Origin: Camarhynchus parvulus
Lineage: Eukaryota > Chordata > Aves > Passeriformes > Thraupidae
DNA: 64,000 bases
Assembly (NCBI RefSeq): GCF_901933205.1
Contig: NC_044600.1
Coordinates: forward strand, 10,702,501 to 10,766,500
Direction: 5' to 3'
This document shows, one piece after another, positions 37,386-51,000 of this stretch. The notes beneath the pieces are model-generated. The model ran no database searches. It had not been told where the DNA came from and saw only the letters and a program-made list of their open reading frames with translations. The position numbers were made by a program, and so were the translations under genes. How positions within the stretch are numbered: the stretch's first letter is position 1; every line of letters starts with the position of its first letter.

Positions 37386-40300
37386 AAATTCCAGAAAAGT
37401 CCCTGCCTTGTGCAATTTTTTACACTGCCCTGCCTTTCTTATCCCACAGATGATCTGTACCTTTTTGTCTTTGTTTTTTTCTTTGCTTCTACTTTTCTCT
37501 ATTAAAGCCCAGGAAGTTTCCTGCTCTCCCCCTCTTCCCACACTTCTTCCACCCTCCCATAGAAGCTGCCACTTCTTGGATTTCCATAAACTCATCATGT
37601 GCAAATGTATGCAACACAATTCAGAGAGGTCACCTACTCTGCTCTTGATTTACTTTATCCAAGTCATCCTGCTCCTTTTTGCATCTGGTGTTTTCCAGAC
37701 AGGCAATTTCTAGATGACACATGCATGGAAGCAGCACACATTCAAAAAGTGTTGCTGCTTCACAAAACACAGAATTTGGCATGGTCTCATATTGCCCTGA
37801 AAAGCAGCTTTTATTGTGGGCATAAGATCAAAGCAAAAAAAAAAAATGCAAATTCAATCTGGTCAAATCTTAGACTTTCAATTGGCCTGAAATATTGACA
37901 TTGTAGAATTTGTTTAGCTCATACTCAGGGTAAATTGGCATCTTTTCTTCTACAAAGAACCTTTAATAGAAATTCTCTTGCTTCAGAAACACTATATTTC
38001 CAAAACTCATCCTGAAACCAGGGGCAGCTGACTGAAATTTGTGCTGTTTTTCAGTCTCAGAGTTGTTACAACCACTTTTCATGCGTACCAGACACAGAAA
38101 CAAGGAGTCCCAACTTTTTCAGTTCGGTGGTTCTAGCTTTCTGAACCTCAGTTTTTCAGAAGTGATGAAATTATCTTGGCTCCAAGATGGTTTGGGACTC
38201 CTGGATGCCCTGAAATGTGCTCGCTTGGAATAATGGACATTCCAAGCCACTGAACCATAAAATCCCAGCCAAGAGCAGCTCAGAGCCCCAGGAACTCACA
38301 GCTGATCACAGGGAGCCTGACCCCCCTTTGGGCTTTCACTGTTTCACTTCTGAATCCTCCCACCCGTACCCCACAGGTTCCCATCCTCCTCACCCCTGCC
38401 CAAGTAAATCTGCCTTCCTTCAAATACTCTGTTCAAAGGAAATTTCAACAGCAGGACACTATGTGGAGATTATAGCATTTCGAAAAGATATAATTTCATA
38501 GGTATGCATGTAATAGTCTTTTTCACTATGATGACATCAGGTCCCATCTCCAGGAGGTAAAGTTAGGAAAGGGCCATAGAAATCAACATAGCTGACTGTA
38601 CACAGTGCCCTAAAAAATTAATCTATTCAAAACTTCAATGAAAGTGAAGGGAAAGTTCCTTGGAACTTTTTGAAATGATGAGGTACTCAATGCACACACT
38701 GGTCTCATCTCATTTACAAAATGTACTGTCAATAGAAGTTTTCATATTCTGTTCCATTTGGGTTTTTTGATTTTTTTAACTGTAGTCTTTGAATACTAAA
38801 AAACCCCACTAAGTAGGTCTTTTCTTATCTGATAGAAGATTAGAAAGAGCACAACCCAGCCAACTACAGTCCACATTTGGAATACCACATACATTGTCAG
38901 CTTAATAATATTCTTCACTCAGATAAAATTTCATTAGCAAAAACTTACAGCAAAAGTCAATGATGCTAAATTCTTTGTACTCATTTCTCTGCATCAAAAC
39001 ACACAAAAAATCTGATCTGCTTTAGTTACTTTCTCTACACACCTGAAAGTTCCAATAAAACTGCACAAACCTGAGTTTCAAATAAGCATCTTAACACAGG
39101 CTGGGGCAGAGCAGAGATAGAAGGACTAAGAACATTGGAAAAATATTTCAATTTCATGATTTTCATATCATCAGAGACCAAGAAGCTGGTAATTAAGAAT
39201 TGGCAACCTGCTGAGAAGACATCTTCTCTAGATTCCCATTAAACTGAAAACAGAAGTACAAACTTATCTTTGACCTAATAAATCAATCAATCATCTAACT
39301 GCACAATACTGTTTTTATAATTTATAATTTTATCATTTATAGCAACTGCAATCTAGTAAAATGGCTTAAATAATAAGATATTGTTCTTCTTAAAAGGAAA
39401 TCCCATCACAGACACACAAACAAACAGCAAATTAAAAAGCCCTAATAGCAGTCCCTCTATTGGCTTTTATTCACTATCATTACACATCGATTACCATCAT
39501 GCATGTTTAATTATGAGGACAAAGATCTGACCAAAGCCTTTTAGCATCTCTAATTGTGTAGGCTTTTAACAATGCACTGTGCAGTGCTTGTCATATGGCC
39601 TGAAAAATTATCAAACAAGTGAGAGCTGCCTTCAGCAAACACCATCTTTCCCATTGACAGGAACACTCAGCACCTGTTGCAGGTCTCTCACAAGGAGCCT
39701 CCCCAGCTCAGTTACACGCTCCTCCAAAATATCTGCTTGCTATAAGAGTGAGAAATGTGGCTTTTGTTCCCACTATTTCTTTGTGCTTGTAATTTTCACT
39801 GGTTGAAATTCAGATAAATATTGCTAATATTGGACTCTATCTGCAAGGTCTTTTTTTGGTTGGTTTGTTTAAAAAGAATCTTAATTGGTTCAATTATGAA
39901 TTATGGTTTCAACACAAACTCATTTAAGTGAATCAGCTTACCCTGCCTCGCATAGATTAAGTTTTCTGCCAGCAAGGGAGTAAAATCAGGCCTTTTCTCA
40001 TCAAATTCAATTTAAACTTCTACACAGGTGTATATCACACAGCAGTCTTACCTAGAAACTCAGCAAGATTTACAGTCCTTGCTAAGGAACAATAAAAACT
40101 GCCTTCACTTTGATTTTTTTCCTTTTACCTTCATATGTTTCAGGAGAGGTCTGGAAGTAGATTAAGTGAAGGAACAAAACAAATGATCCACATCCTTGTC
40201 ACCGGTCACATAACTGGTCCATTAGCACTGCAAAACTTGTGAGGTCTTGTGCTCTCTACTATTGCATTTGTCTACTTAAAAGTAATGTAAAAACTTTACA

Positions 40301-41560
40301 CCTGGCACTTGATGAAGGTCCATATTTCTGAGACTGCACTAAGTATGGCAAAGAATCAATTTGATTTCACAGAAAATGGAGGGAAACAAATAAATTAAAT
40401 AGAAAACTAGAAGCCATCTGTGTCCCTGCAGACGCTTTTACATGTGGAACCACATCAAAAGGGAGTTATTAGTGCCCTACACATCACAGGACTGTTTGGC
40501 ACAAGAGTCCCACCTCATCTTTGTCGCCCTGGGAGCAGTAGAAGAAATGAAATGTCAACATGCAGAAAGCTGAGAGCTGCAGTATGGAAATGGGGAAAGA
40601 AGAGCAAAAGGAGGCTGTGGTCCCCTGCTCCCATGGCAGAAGACATGATGGGAAATCTCAAAATGTCCCAAAAAAAAAAAGAAGGGAGAAAGAGGATGCA
40701 AGGCCCATGTGTGCTTCTTGCACTCAGTTCAACCAGCAGAATAAAAAGTCAGGTAAGCTACTAGTTTCATATTTTTTTAGAATTAAACAATTCAGAGCAG
40801 GGATCCTTCTTTATTCTTTGTTCAGCACAATGAGGGCAAATGCCTCAATGCCTCTGGGTGATGTAAAGAACAGAGGCAGTACCTAAAGAACTGCAGGTAA
40901 GGCAAACAAAGTGGCTGAATGCATTGGGAGAAAAATCCTGTTGTCAATATATTTTTTTTCCTTCTCAGTGTTTAATGTTTACTGTCCAGAGTGTTTAAGG
41001 CTTGAGTTTTGCATTGACTTTTTTAGGACTGATGACAGGCTCGAAGCTAAACACACGTTTAGATGCTTTGGCACAGCAGAGACAATAAGCCCAGCACAGC
41101 AGAGGATTAAATCTACACTATAGCCACTGCAGCCTTCACATTGCTTTATTGCTAATTTTTGCACATATGTCTGTGATCAGTTACAGGGCTCTGACATATG
41201 GTGAGTGCACCTGCTAAGTTAGCCAGGGCTATTGCCTCAAACAACAGGGACACTTATGGCAGGATCTGCACGGGTATAAATAAGGGATTATAATGTCCCT
41301 CATGCTGTAGGGCCTTGCATTCCCCAAACAGCACCATGGCAATGCAATAACCTCAGATAAACAGTCTAAAAGGTTTTGTGAACATGCTGTAAAATAGATT
41401 CATCACTCTCCCACAGTTAAGCAAACTTATTAATAATTATGCAGGATTCAAATTGATAAAGTGTGTTTTCAGGGTTTGACACTCATTTGCATGATTTGGG
41501 GTGGAATATAAAAAGACCACTTATCTACCCACAGTCACATTTTCATTTGTAAAATTACAT
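37386..41560. other. Non-coding DNA
   Basis: AT-rich sequence with one GC-rich islet at 38240-38420. The 168-codon and 131-codon plus-strand frames near 37110-37713 cover the CR1 tail and low-complexity CT-rich sequence, so they are not genes. An open block at 40434-40752 with exon-like edges is listed separately. No other repeats were recognised. Confidence 0.55.
40434..40752 (+). other. Candidate exon with open frame
   Basis: An acceptor-like TGTCCCTGCAG ends at 40433, and a strong donor-like sequence GTCAG followed by GTAAGC starts at 40753. The roughly 319 bp between them are open in one frame, with a basic lysine/arginine-rich second half, and partly open in a second frame. An A-run of 11 inside it makes the frame fragile. 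No product is recognised. It could equally be chance, or an exon of a non-coding RNA. Confidence 0.2.
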
Positions 41561-42180
41561 AAATTGCTCAAGAAATTGGCAACCACATTTGTGTGAGGGA
41601 GCCATAAAGTTCAACCAATCTTTGCACCAGAGCTGAGCAATGGCACCCACAGGTTCCTCCAGCACCAGCCTCCCTGACCTGCTCCTCTGCATCTCCCAGG
41701 GATGCTCCCCACTGCCCAATTAATGCCCTGTTAAACTGCTCACCTGCAGAGCCTTCTATCCCCAAACCTCTGAGCACAGCTCGAATCCCTGTGCTCACAA
41801 TCCCTGTGTGCACATCCCTTCCTGCAGGGCTGCTCCTGGTGCGTTTTTCAATTCAGCCCGAGCACCAAAGAGCCTCTCCTGCTGCTTTTCCAGCACCTAC
41901 AGAGGTTGTTCCTCACCAGGTCCTTTACCTGGACACCTCACAGAGGCTGATCCTCACCAGATCCTTTACTTGGACACCAGACTGTCCAGCGCACAGCTGC
42001 AGCCAGGCTTTCAGAGCAGCTCTTTGCACACATCAGAGGGAGCTGCTCCCTGTGTTTGTCCTGCTCTCTTTCACCACGTTTGTTTTGGCATCAGCCTCTT
42101 CTGCCAGATTGGAAATAGCTCGACAGCAGCTCTGCAACTGCCCAGAGGATGGCTCATTGTGTAAAAGGGCTTTTTAGGAC
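41561..42180. other. GC-rich islet with open frames on both strands
   Basis: Frames of 81 (minus), 128 and 118 (plus) codons overlap here. The plus-strand peptides contain the product of a local 41-bp duplication, which argues against constraint. No domain or splice pattern is recognised. Confidence 0.5.
41900..41980 (+). repeat. 41-bp tandem duplication
   Basis: CAGAGGTTGTTCCTCACCAG..CTTTACCTGGACACC (from 41900) is repeated from 41941 with four mismatches in the first 38 bases. The unit length is 41, so it shifts the reading frame. Confidence 0.88.
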
Positions 42181-45100
42181 AGAGAACATCAAGGTCAAAT
42201 CTCAGAGCTTTCATGGTATTTAGTGCCACATTTCTAGATCTGGTCCCCAAAAGTAGGTGCTAGACTGTATCTGCAACATGGATTTTTGTAGGAATTCACC
42301 TTCTTCTACTTCACTTATCAGCACAAAAAATTGCAAATAATATATTTTGCTCAAAAATATCAGGAAAACATCATTAAAGATTTCAATACAATTAAATACA
42401 AACCTCAAAATCTCGTTTTCAGTTTGAACTTGAATACCATTATCATTTTTCTGTGTATCCGTGTAGTTTTATATTCTAGGATGCAATACCATGTCCTCAG
42501 GCACAAGAGTAAGAATTGAATTTTTTCATTTTCTCCAGTTCTGATTATTTTTGTAAGGGTATTGAATGTGTGGCTAACACCACTGTAGCAGAGGTAATTA
42601 GCAAAGTACCATTTTTTTCCTCAGTGTTATTTCCATAGCCCTCTATACACTCTGGCAGTTTTTTTTACAATATTTTTTTCCTATTCCTCAATTAAATTAT
42701 TCTCCATGCTTACACCTGAGTACACAATACATAGTTCGAGTGACATATTTCAAATTCAGGCTTTTGAAGCTCTCCTGCCCTAGTCCTGCTAGCAATTTCT
42801 GCCTATGGAAGACTCTCCAGAGCACATTACCACCAAAATCTGCCAGAGACGCTATGCAATATTAGTCAAGGCATCTTTAATAATGCAGGAAAGGTCAGCA
42901 GCTCACAGAATATCAAGCTGCATATCGAAGAATTATGAATCTTTTTCTCTGTGCAGATTTTGTAGGTATTCTTTGGGGTTTTTTCCTGATTCATTTTAGG
43001 CCAACAGCAGAGGATATGTTTCATTTTCAGCATTCACCAGAAATAAAAAGAAAAGGATGAAAACTTTCTTACCAAATAAGAGCGTCAGGATATAAATCAT
43101 TTCTTATATGTCAGTAAATAAAAACCATGTAGGGATCAGATATGTAACACACTCTACATGAAAAGTAGCTGATTCTTAATAATTCAATAAGTAATTGCAT
43201 TGTAATTCCATGTGGGAAAGTATGTGCACAGGCCATGCCCTCTGCAGGCCATCAAACACAAGGAGCTAAATTCCATATTTTGTTCTTTCAGTGCCACCAG
43301 AGTTAATGTTGCTTTGCAACTAACAGGCTTTTCCTGGAACAGCTCAGGATGTGATCACATCGTAGGGCCCTGACCTCTTGACTACATAATGCTTTTGTGA
43401 TCAATAGCACAGAAATTAATGTGTTTATCATATCAGAGCATTTTAAAAATTTCATACATACAGTCACTAATTACCTCCAATGTCCATGAGACAGCATTTT
43501 GAAGTGCTGGTCCAGTGCTTTCAAAATTCTGCACAGGAATAAGTTGAATTAGGCAGTCTGAAAAATCAAACCCACCTAATTTCTTCTGTTCTCCCCAGGT
43601 CATTAATCTTCATGGGACAAATTACCACCAGCAGCTCAACAGAGTGGCACTGATGGACTGGGGAGACAACAAAGCTGCTCTGGCATAACTGAGAGGAGCA
43701 TTTGCCTCGTATCCTCTGCAACTTCTGCCTTGAATTTCCCCATATTTCACTTTTTTTTTAAATGCAAATTATTAGAATTTATTATTTTTAATTCATGTAT
43801 TTTTAGGATCATTCAAGCTTACACTGAGCCATCCTCTGCGGAACAACATGACCACTTTGACAACAACATGACCACTTTGACTGCAATTTGACAAAGCAAT
43901 TTTGCAAGGTTTTTTTTTTTTGCAAGTAGTTCGCAAGAATAGCAGAACTATTCTGATGAAAGAGCAGCAGAACAAGTAATATTTAGAAATTTAGAAATTA
44001 CACAGGATTGTGGTATAGCGTTAGAGGCAAAATATTAATATTAAACTAAAAAGCTGTTAGCTGAATTCGGGGGGGGTTGTCATGATGAAAATGTGAGCTC
44101 TCAGCACAAATGTAACAGCAATGCAGGAAGATGAGTTCCAACTTAAAAAAAAAAAGATTTTAAAATCTAATTATAAACACAATACTAAAAAGTCTATTTC
44201 ATTTTCCCAGACAGAAATTGCGCTCTTTTCAGTGCAGTGTGATGCATGCACAAATTACCTCCAGGTCACATTTGCTTTTGTCTGAAAGCTTAACAGGAAA
44301 AATATTCCAGTCTTTTTCTTTAACCTATAGCAGTACAGCCAAAGGCACTGATGAGGTCACAACAGTACATAATAAGTGATCAGTAAAGAAAATGGTGCCA
44401 TATGTTGCTTTTCCCTTGCTGTACTCAGTTCTCTGGAAAATGATCAACAGTAGTTGCAGCTAAATCCTACCCTATTTTTCTGTTACCAAATGGGGTTAAA
44501 AAGTCATGTAAATAAATATACATGAACTAAACAGAAACAGCTGGAAAGTTCCCAGAAGGGACCTCTAACAACCTCCAAGTTGGACGGACCATGGTAGATC
44601 AAGGGATCGTTATTAAGATTAAGGGCTTACACCAAACCTGCTGTGAAAGTCAATCTGCTGAATTCTAAATGTTGATGGCACAAAATAGAATGTACTAAAT
44701 GGTGGTATTTATTAATTCTTAAAAAGCAAGATGATGGCAGAGTTGTTACATTTTCTGCATTTCAAATGTGTGTCGTGCAATTTGCTGAGATTATAAAAAA
44801 TAATCTGTAGGTAGCTCCTGTGAAAGTCAAACATTTCAGACAAATTCCTCCTTGTATTGGTTTTCTGGAGAAAAAAGATATCAGCATCATTAGTGCTTTT
44901 GGGCTTTCTTTTAAAAGTTTTAGACCAACTTCATTTTAGAGAAATGTGAACTCTTGAAGGAAGGAGCTTTTTTACCTTGGTAGACCTGTGCAATTCCAAA
45001 TGTATTTGAAGGGATTATGCTCCTGTGCCTAACAAATAACTGAGATGACAGCTGCCTGAGACTGCAAGCATTCCTCAGTGTCTCAGCATCCTCGTGGGAT

Positions 45101-47920
45101 ACCTGAATTGTGTTTCTAAACTAAGAGGAGTGTTGTGCAAGCCCCCTGCACAGGAGAGGCTCGGAGATGCTCACTCTGTGTTTGTGTCACCCTGCACTCT
45201 GAGTCTCCACGCAGATGCCACCCTCACACTCAGCACCTCTCAGCTGAGATCTGTTACCAGCCACAAGGTCCAAATGTTTCAAATCTCAACATTCTCTCTT
45301 GAATGACTGAGCAAAAGAAAGCTCCCTTCTTTTTAGAGTCAGTTTGGTATCCCCAAAGAAGGCAGTGTGACAGTAATTAGTTACACTTGAGAGATTTACA
45401 CGGGAAATGCTCCCTCCACAGACAAGCCGTGTGGAATTTATGTATGTTTGGAAAAATATTTAGACTTCTGTCATGGCTTTGCCATCTGTATTCCTTGGCA
45501 ATCATAATCCTTGGGCAAAGAGCTGTGTTGACAATGTAAATTAGGTCAGAGTGACATTGGTCCTCTGGGCATGCTGGAAAATCTTCAAAACTGCTGAAGA
45601 ATAAGTGCATCCTGCAACCTGGGAGGAATGCCTCCTTACTTGGGGCTGTATTTTCAAATGATAACTTGTCCTGATCCTTTTGGTCTGCACAGAGCCACAT
45701 TCCACAGGTAGCAACCTAGTACCTAACACTTGGGCTGGCTTAGTCAGACCTTTGCCCACTGGAAAAGTGCAGGATTTCACTTTAAGCATTAAAAAATATT
45801 TCACATGGCAAAACTCAGCTGTTGAAACACTACAAACAGTTTTCTCTCCAGAAAGATGATTACAAAGAGTGACAAGACCCATTGTGTGACAAGACACTTG
45901 CTTTGTGCTTCAGCCAATTCCCACATTGAAACCCACTGACAATATTTTGGGAGCCAATCAAAGTTTTATTTCTAAAAGCTTGACCCAAAGAGTTTACATT
46001 CTCTTCTGGCATAGGGTGGCATGTTTCAATTGGCTTTAATGCTGCCATATCAACAGGTCTCTCTGAATATCCTAATACCTGTGTGCCAAAAACCTGGGAG
46101 CTGTAGGAAAATCTGGCTTGAAAGAAGTACTGGCTGGGGGAGGGATCTATTTATAAATCAGGTCATGGGGGGTTCAAGCTTTTAGTAAAAGACAGCATGG
46201 GGAAAGTAGAACTTCAATCAGTTATGAAGATGTTTTTCTTTAGTTATTCAGTTTTTAAAAGTGCATCTGCTTCTGCTCCATCGTACCTTAATCTCTCAAC
46301 ATTTATAAGCATGGCACATTTCGTAGGAGCTTGGAAGAAGCTTCCCTGCACAGATCCCTCCATTCTGCCTATTTGGGATACAATCTTGGAAAATAAACTG
46401 ATATAAAGGGACAGCAAAGGACCTTTGTGAGTTGATTTGTGAAAATTGTTTCAGTGAGTAAACAAATGTACTTCCTTACTCTTGACAGGCAGCCTCATTA
46501 AGTTTTCATAAAACACCTGCATTATTAAAATCCCTGTTCTCTCCTGAGGACTGGAGGTATAGGAATCTCAGGTGATGCTATGGTACCCATTCAATGAAAT
46601 TTTCTATATAGATGCTATTTTTAAAAAGAACACTCAGCAATGGAGCAGGTGACCTCTTTTTTCAGGATGAAGCCCACTCTTACAAACAGGAGAGATAAAA
46701 ACAACCACTTACCTATAAGTGGAAGAGAGCCTTAGTTATGCTAGGAGCCCACCCTGCCTTTGTGGCATATCTTGCTTACAAAGGTATTTTCAGAAAACAA
46801 GAATAAAGTGCTTCAAGGAGCATCTTTACAAGTGTCGACTTCTTTTATAACCATCAAAGTGTAGCAGGTGGAAATAAAAAGATAAGAAATGAAATGTGCA
46901 AAAATATTCATAACCAGGTGTTTGGACTGCTCTTTTCACCCTGACTCCTACCTATAGAACATCAATCTGCTATTATCCTCCTGCCAGATAAATAGGCAAG
47001 GTAGTTAAAAGTGACCTGCAAGAAACTTTTAACTTCTGAGCCCATCATCACAGCAGACACAAGATTTTTCCCTGATGAGTGCAAATTACTGTAGGACTGG
47101 TGGGTCTCTGTGGCACACAAAGAGCAACACACTCTACCCTGCATAAAAGAGTGATTTTCACTTTGCAAGATAATGAGCCTTCTGTATTTTGAAAGTCACT
47201 AAAGAAGTACCTCTGCAGGAGGCCTGCTGTGTTAGTCTTCATTAAAGGATCCAGATCGATAGATTAAGCAAAACAAAATGGTAGCAATTCTGCCTTAGCC
47301 TGAAGCTCTTTCTTTGCACTCCTGAGCTTTATGGGAAGCACTGGAACCAAAAGAAAAGTTGCCATTGCATCAAGCAATGAGACTTAGGGAAAAAAAAAAC
47401 CAAAAAACTTAATTTCAGAAGTCAACACTGAAGTAGAAATTAGGCAGAGAGATAAGTCTAGAGATGGGTTTGCTGCTAAGTAAAATAGAAGAAAATTTGG
47501 AAACCTTTGGGAGCCATTTAAGAGATGTGACATTGCAGATGCAGCAGGCATCCAGGTGAGCCTCTCCTTGGCAGGCTCTGCTCCCTTAGCAGCTCCCTAG
47601 CAGATCAGGGCAAGCACCTTCCTCCCTAATCTGTAGAAAAATGCCCCATTTTATTCAACCATCTCCAACAGACACAAACTTATCACACTTCTGGCTCACC
47701 TTTGCTTAGCTCAAAGGAAATGCCTGGTGAAACTTGGAACTGGGGGTAACTCACCAGCCCTGCACTCTTAAAATTGGCTGGTTGTGGGTAAGAGACTATG
47801 CTAAATATTAAGGAAACTTTGGGAATCCCAATTCAGATAAGCTTTTGTTTCCCTTTCTCTTCTGGAAGCAGCTTTAGTAGCAACTTAAAGTAATCTAATA
47901 AAACTTCATCTCTATTTCAG
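42181..47920. other. Non-coding AT-rich DNA
   Basis: No gene or interspersed repeat was recognised. It holds a 20-bp tandem duplication at 43842-43880, runs of T (43910-43921) and A (44145-44155), a G run of nine near 44070, and GC-richer bits at 45060-45250 and 47540-47640. The short frame starting at 46197 has a stretch reading MAHFVGAWKK that recalls the start of fatty-acid-binding proteins, but nothing after it fits. Confidence 0.6.
43842..43880 (+). repeat. 20-bp tandem duplication
   Basis: AACAACATGACCACTTTGA occurs at 43842-43860 and again at 43862-43880 without a mismatch, so the duplication is recent or constrained. Confidence 0.9.
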
Positions 47921-48053
47921 GATGTGAGAAAGAGCCCCACTACCAGAGAGAGCACTGGGAAAGGAGACCTGAGGGAAGAGGAAAATACTTCTATCAATGA
48001 AGAACTGGAACTGTCTGAAGGAACTGTAGAGCACAGAAGCTTGGCACAGTAAA
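47921..48053 (+). other. Candidate 3'-terminal exon, hydrophilic 43-codon frame
   Basis: After the acceptor-like ACTTCATCTCTATTTCAG (ending 47920) a frame runs GATGTGAGAAAG... for 43 codons to TAA (48051-48053 is the stop region). It gives an acidic, charged, serine/threonine-rich peptide, unlike the hydrophobic or cysteine-rich random frames elsewhere. The frame has no upstream ATG, so it would need splicing to be used. It opens a purine-rich plus-strand tract that reaches about 48470, and a possible AATAAA is near 48836. No known protein is recognised. The tract could also be an exon of a non-coding RNA, or a degenerate retroelement. Confidence 0.22.
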
Positions 48054-51000
48054 ATCAGAGAATGTTTTTGCTTTCAAAATGGGAAGTTATTACAGTCTGC
48101 AATCAGAAAGGAGATGAAAGCTGCACCAATGAACTGAAGCACCAAACTCACACTTGAGAAACTGTAGAACTAAGTGCCTATTAAAAAGCCAGAAATCAGA
48201 CAGAGAAACATGCAAGGGACAAGGTTAACTATCATCAAAGAGAAGAATTGAAAGAAGGTCGATAACAGCTTGGACAGGAAAGGAAGATGAATAGAAAATT
48301 GTTCTGGACCACCTCAAACCCCTGCTCGGCAGAAGGGTATTGATGGGATTTGAAGTGACCAAGAAAAATGTGAAAGATGTGTCCTCCTTTCTCTCACAAA
48401 GTGAACTGAAGAAAAAAAAACCCAAGACAGTAAAGCCAAAGTCAGAGAAACCTCCTCGCAACTTCCTTGGATTTGCTTAGGACAAAGGACAGACTTTCAA
48501 TCAGACACTAAGATCACCTTTTTAAACCACCATTTCAGAAAGGTGCTCTGCATATTTACATAATACAAGTCACTGTATAATCACAGGGCTTTCTGTGTGT
48601 TTCACCCTTCTATGTATTTTAATCATATAGAATCACTTTCTACTATTGACAGAGACATAACTCATTTGAAACTCTTTGACAAATCCCCAGCTGGTTATCC
48701 TGCTTGCCCAGACAAGAGCCAGAACAGCAGGTATCTCAAACACTGCAATAATTTCATCAAAAAAACCAAAGCGAAACCTGTACTATAAAAACTGTTTATG
48801 AAAAACAAATGGGAGGAAACTGCTCTGGTGAGATAGGAAATAAATCTGGACAATCTCAGAGAAGAATTTCTTCTGGCACAGGATACCCAGAAATTTTGCT
48901 AAGTCCATTTGGCCCCTTATGCTTTGAGTTCCTTACCCATCTAAGAGAAATAACAAGGTTCTCAAGGCTTTTTGTTTAGGTGCAAACAGTTTGGAGCTGT
49001 GATTTTCTGGTGACCATGGCCTTTACTGCCATGACTCTTTGCTTCTCAGCATCACTTTAATGCAAAAAAAAAATTTAACTCTTGGTGCTCTCAGTGGGAG
49101 TAAAAGACTTTCCCACCAGTGATGGGAATTTGTTGAGGTAGGGATTGCCCACAGTTGTATTACAGTCATCCCAGATGTTGAAAATGAACAAGGAGAAATA
49201 TTTGGGAGGGGAATTAAAACTTTTTCTGGCCTCCAGAAGCCTGAGTGGGATTGGGCGTGTGGGTCAGGGTCCAGAGCCACTGGTGGTAGAAGCTACAACC
49301 AGAGCCACAGCCAGGCAGAGGGAACAGGGAAAGAGCACTCACAGCCAAGGAGCAGTGAGGCAACCACACTGAGCTCAGCAGCTCTTTCAGATCTGCCAGG
49401 GTAGGACAAACAGAGGGGACAGATCTACAAACCCTTCCATAGCCTTTCTTTCAGATCTCATAACTCTTTGCTTCTACAGCACAACACTGATTTGCTTGCT
49501 GAGAAATGTCTTCAGCAAAATTCCGCAGTGACCAGCATAGCAATGTCCAAACTGTGACAGCCACCAAAAGGCTCAGTCCTGCTCTAAAAACCCTTGGGAG
49601 AGCCACATGAATAATGAAGCACACAAAAACCCAGACAGACAAATTTCTTGCAGATCTGTGTGCTAAACAAGACAGGGCTGGTGGGCACAATGGGCTGCTC
49701 ACTCAGCCCCGTCCCATCTGTTGTCTGCAGACAACACAGAGTTGTTACATTCTGTAATTTTTCCATATAACATCTCAAATTCTATGTATTGAAAGAAGAG
49801 GTTTAGTCAAGATCAAGGACAGTGGTATTCAGCTGTCATGGTGATAAAAGCTTGAGAGATTGTCTAGATGAGCTCTTGATTTGTGCAAGTATAAGTAAAG
49901 CAGAAGCCAGCATGTGAGAAAATGGCCCCAGCTGAGCAAACTGAGCTCCTTCCAGGGATACAAGTATTAAATGGTGTTTTGTTAAAGATTTTGGGGAGGA
50001 CTGAAATATAGGACCTGTGACAAAGTCCCATTTTCTCTAGGTTTCCTTTCCAACAGGGATGATAAGTTCCATATAAGCTACAGCACATGAAAGGGACTTA
50101 CTTTCTTTAAAACTTATTCTCCATTGCAGGAGTAATTGTGATGAATTGTCAATCAGGATAAATACAACCCACTGATGAATTTAAGGATGTGAAATTAGAG
50201 GCTGGTAGCAAGACAACAACTGTTGGAAAGCACTGTGAGCAAATGATGGATGAGACCAGGAAAACAAATGGATGGATTGTCAAACACACAAACCAACAGC
50301 ACACAGGAAATTGATGGCAACTGTTCCAGCCAAAGCACACACCTAACACGCTGCCTTAAAGCATCATTAACTTTAGTATAAAAGCTATGTGCTACACAGA
50401 CTTTATTAGGCAGAATCACAGGTGTTTAAGAACCTGATGAAGTATTTTCTCAACACAAGTGTTCTTGTTGCACACACAGGTGCTGGGGGGGTTCATGTGT
50501 ACACCAGAGTGACCCAATGTGTTTGACATGCAGGAAGCAGCTGGGGAACTCTGGTAAATGGCCTGCCTTGCCAAAAACAAAAATTGTGTCTAATCAGGCA
50601 ACAATAAATTATATTTACACAAGTGGAAAGGCCAATGAAGTGCCCATATTGGAAACAGTGCCTCCTGGAGGAGTAGTAAGGAGACAGGAGTAAGGAGAGA
50701 GGCAGGAGAAGCAGCAGTGTGACTCATGTTTGTAGCAGAACATTGTCAGTGACCCAGTTTGCCACTGGCATTTGTCACACACAGCCCTCTCTGGGTGCAC
50801 CTGGCCGGCCCCTGTCTGCAGCACCAGGTGGGCAGGTAAATCACCATCCCACAGTGGCTCCCACTCAGCTGCACTGGTGCACAGGCACCCCAGCGTGCAA
50901 GAGAGAAGAAACCCGCTTCACTGCACAGCCAGGAATTTCTCCTTTAGCTCAGCATTCATTCTACTCGAGTTCAGTTTAAAATAAACAGTTGATTAATCCA

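Noticed and set aside
46197..46406. Fatty-acid-binding-protein-like start (MAHFVGAWKK)
   Set aside because: Only about seven residues resemble the family and nothing downstream fits. The frame starts earlier and ends after 69 codons.
50408..50440. CR1 tail at GCAGAATCACAGG
   Set aside because: Only the first ten bases resemble the reverse-complement CR1 end, and the following sequence does not continue the match.
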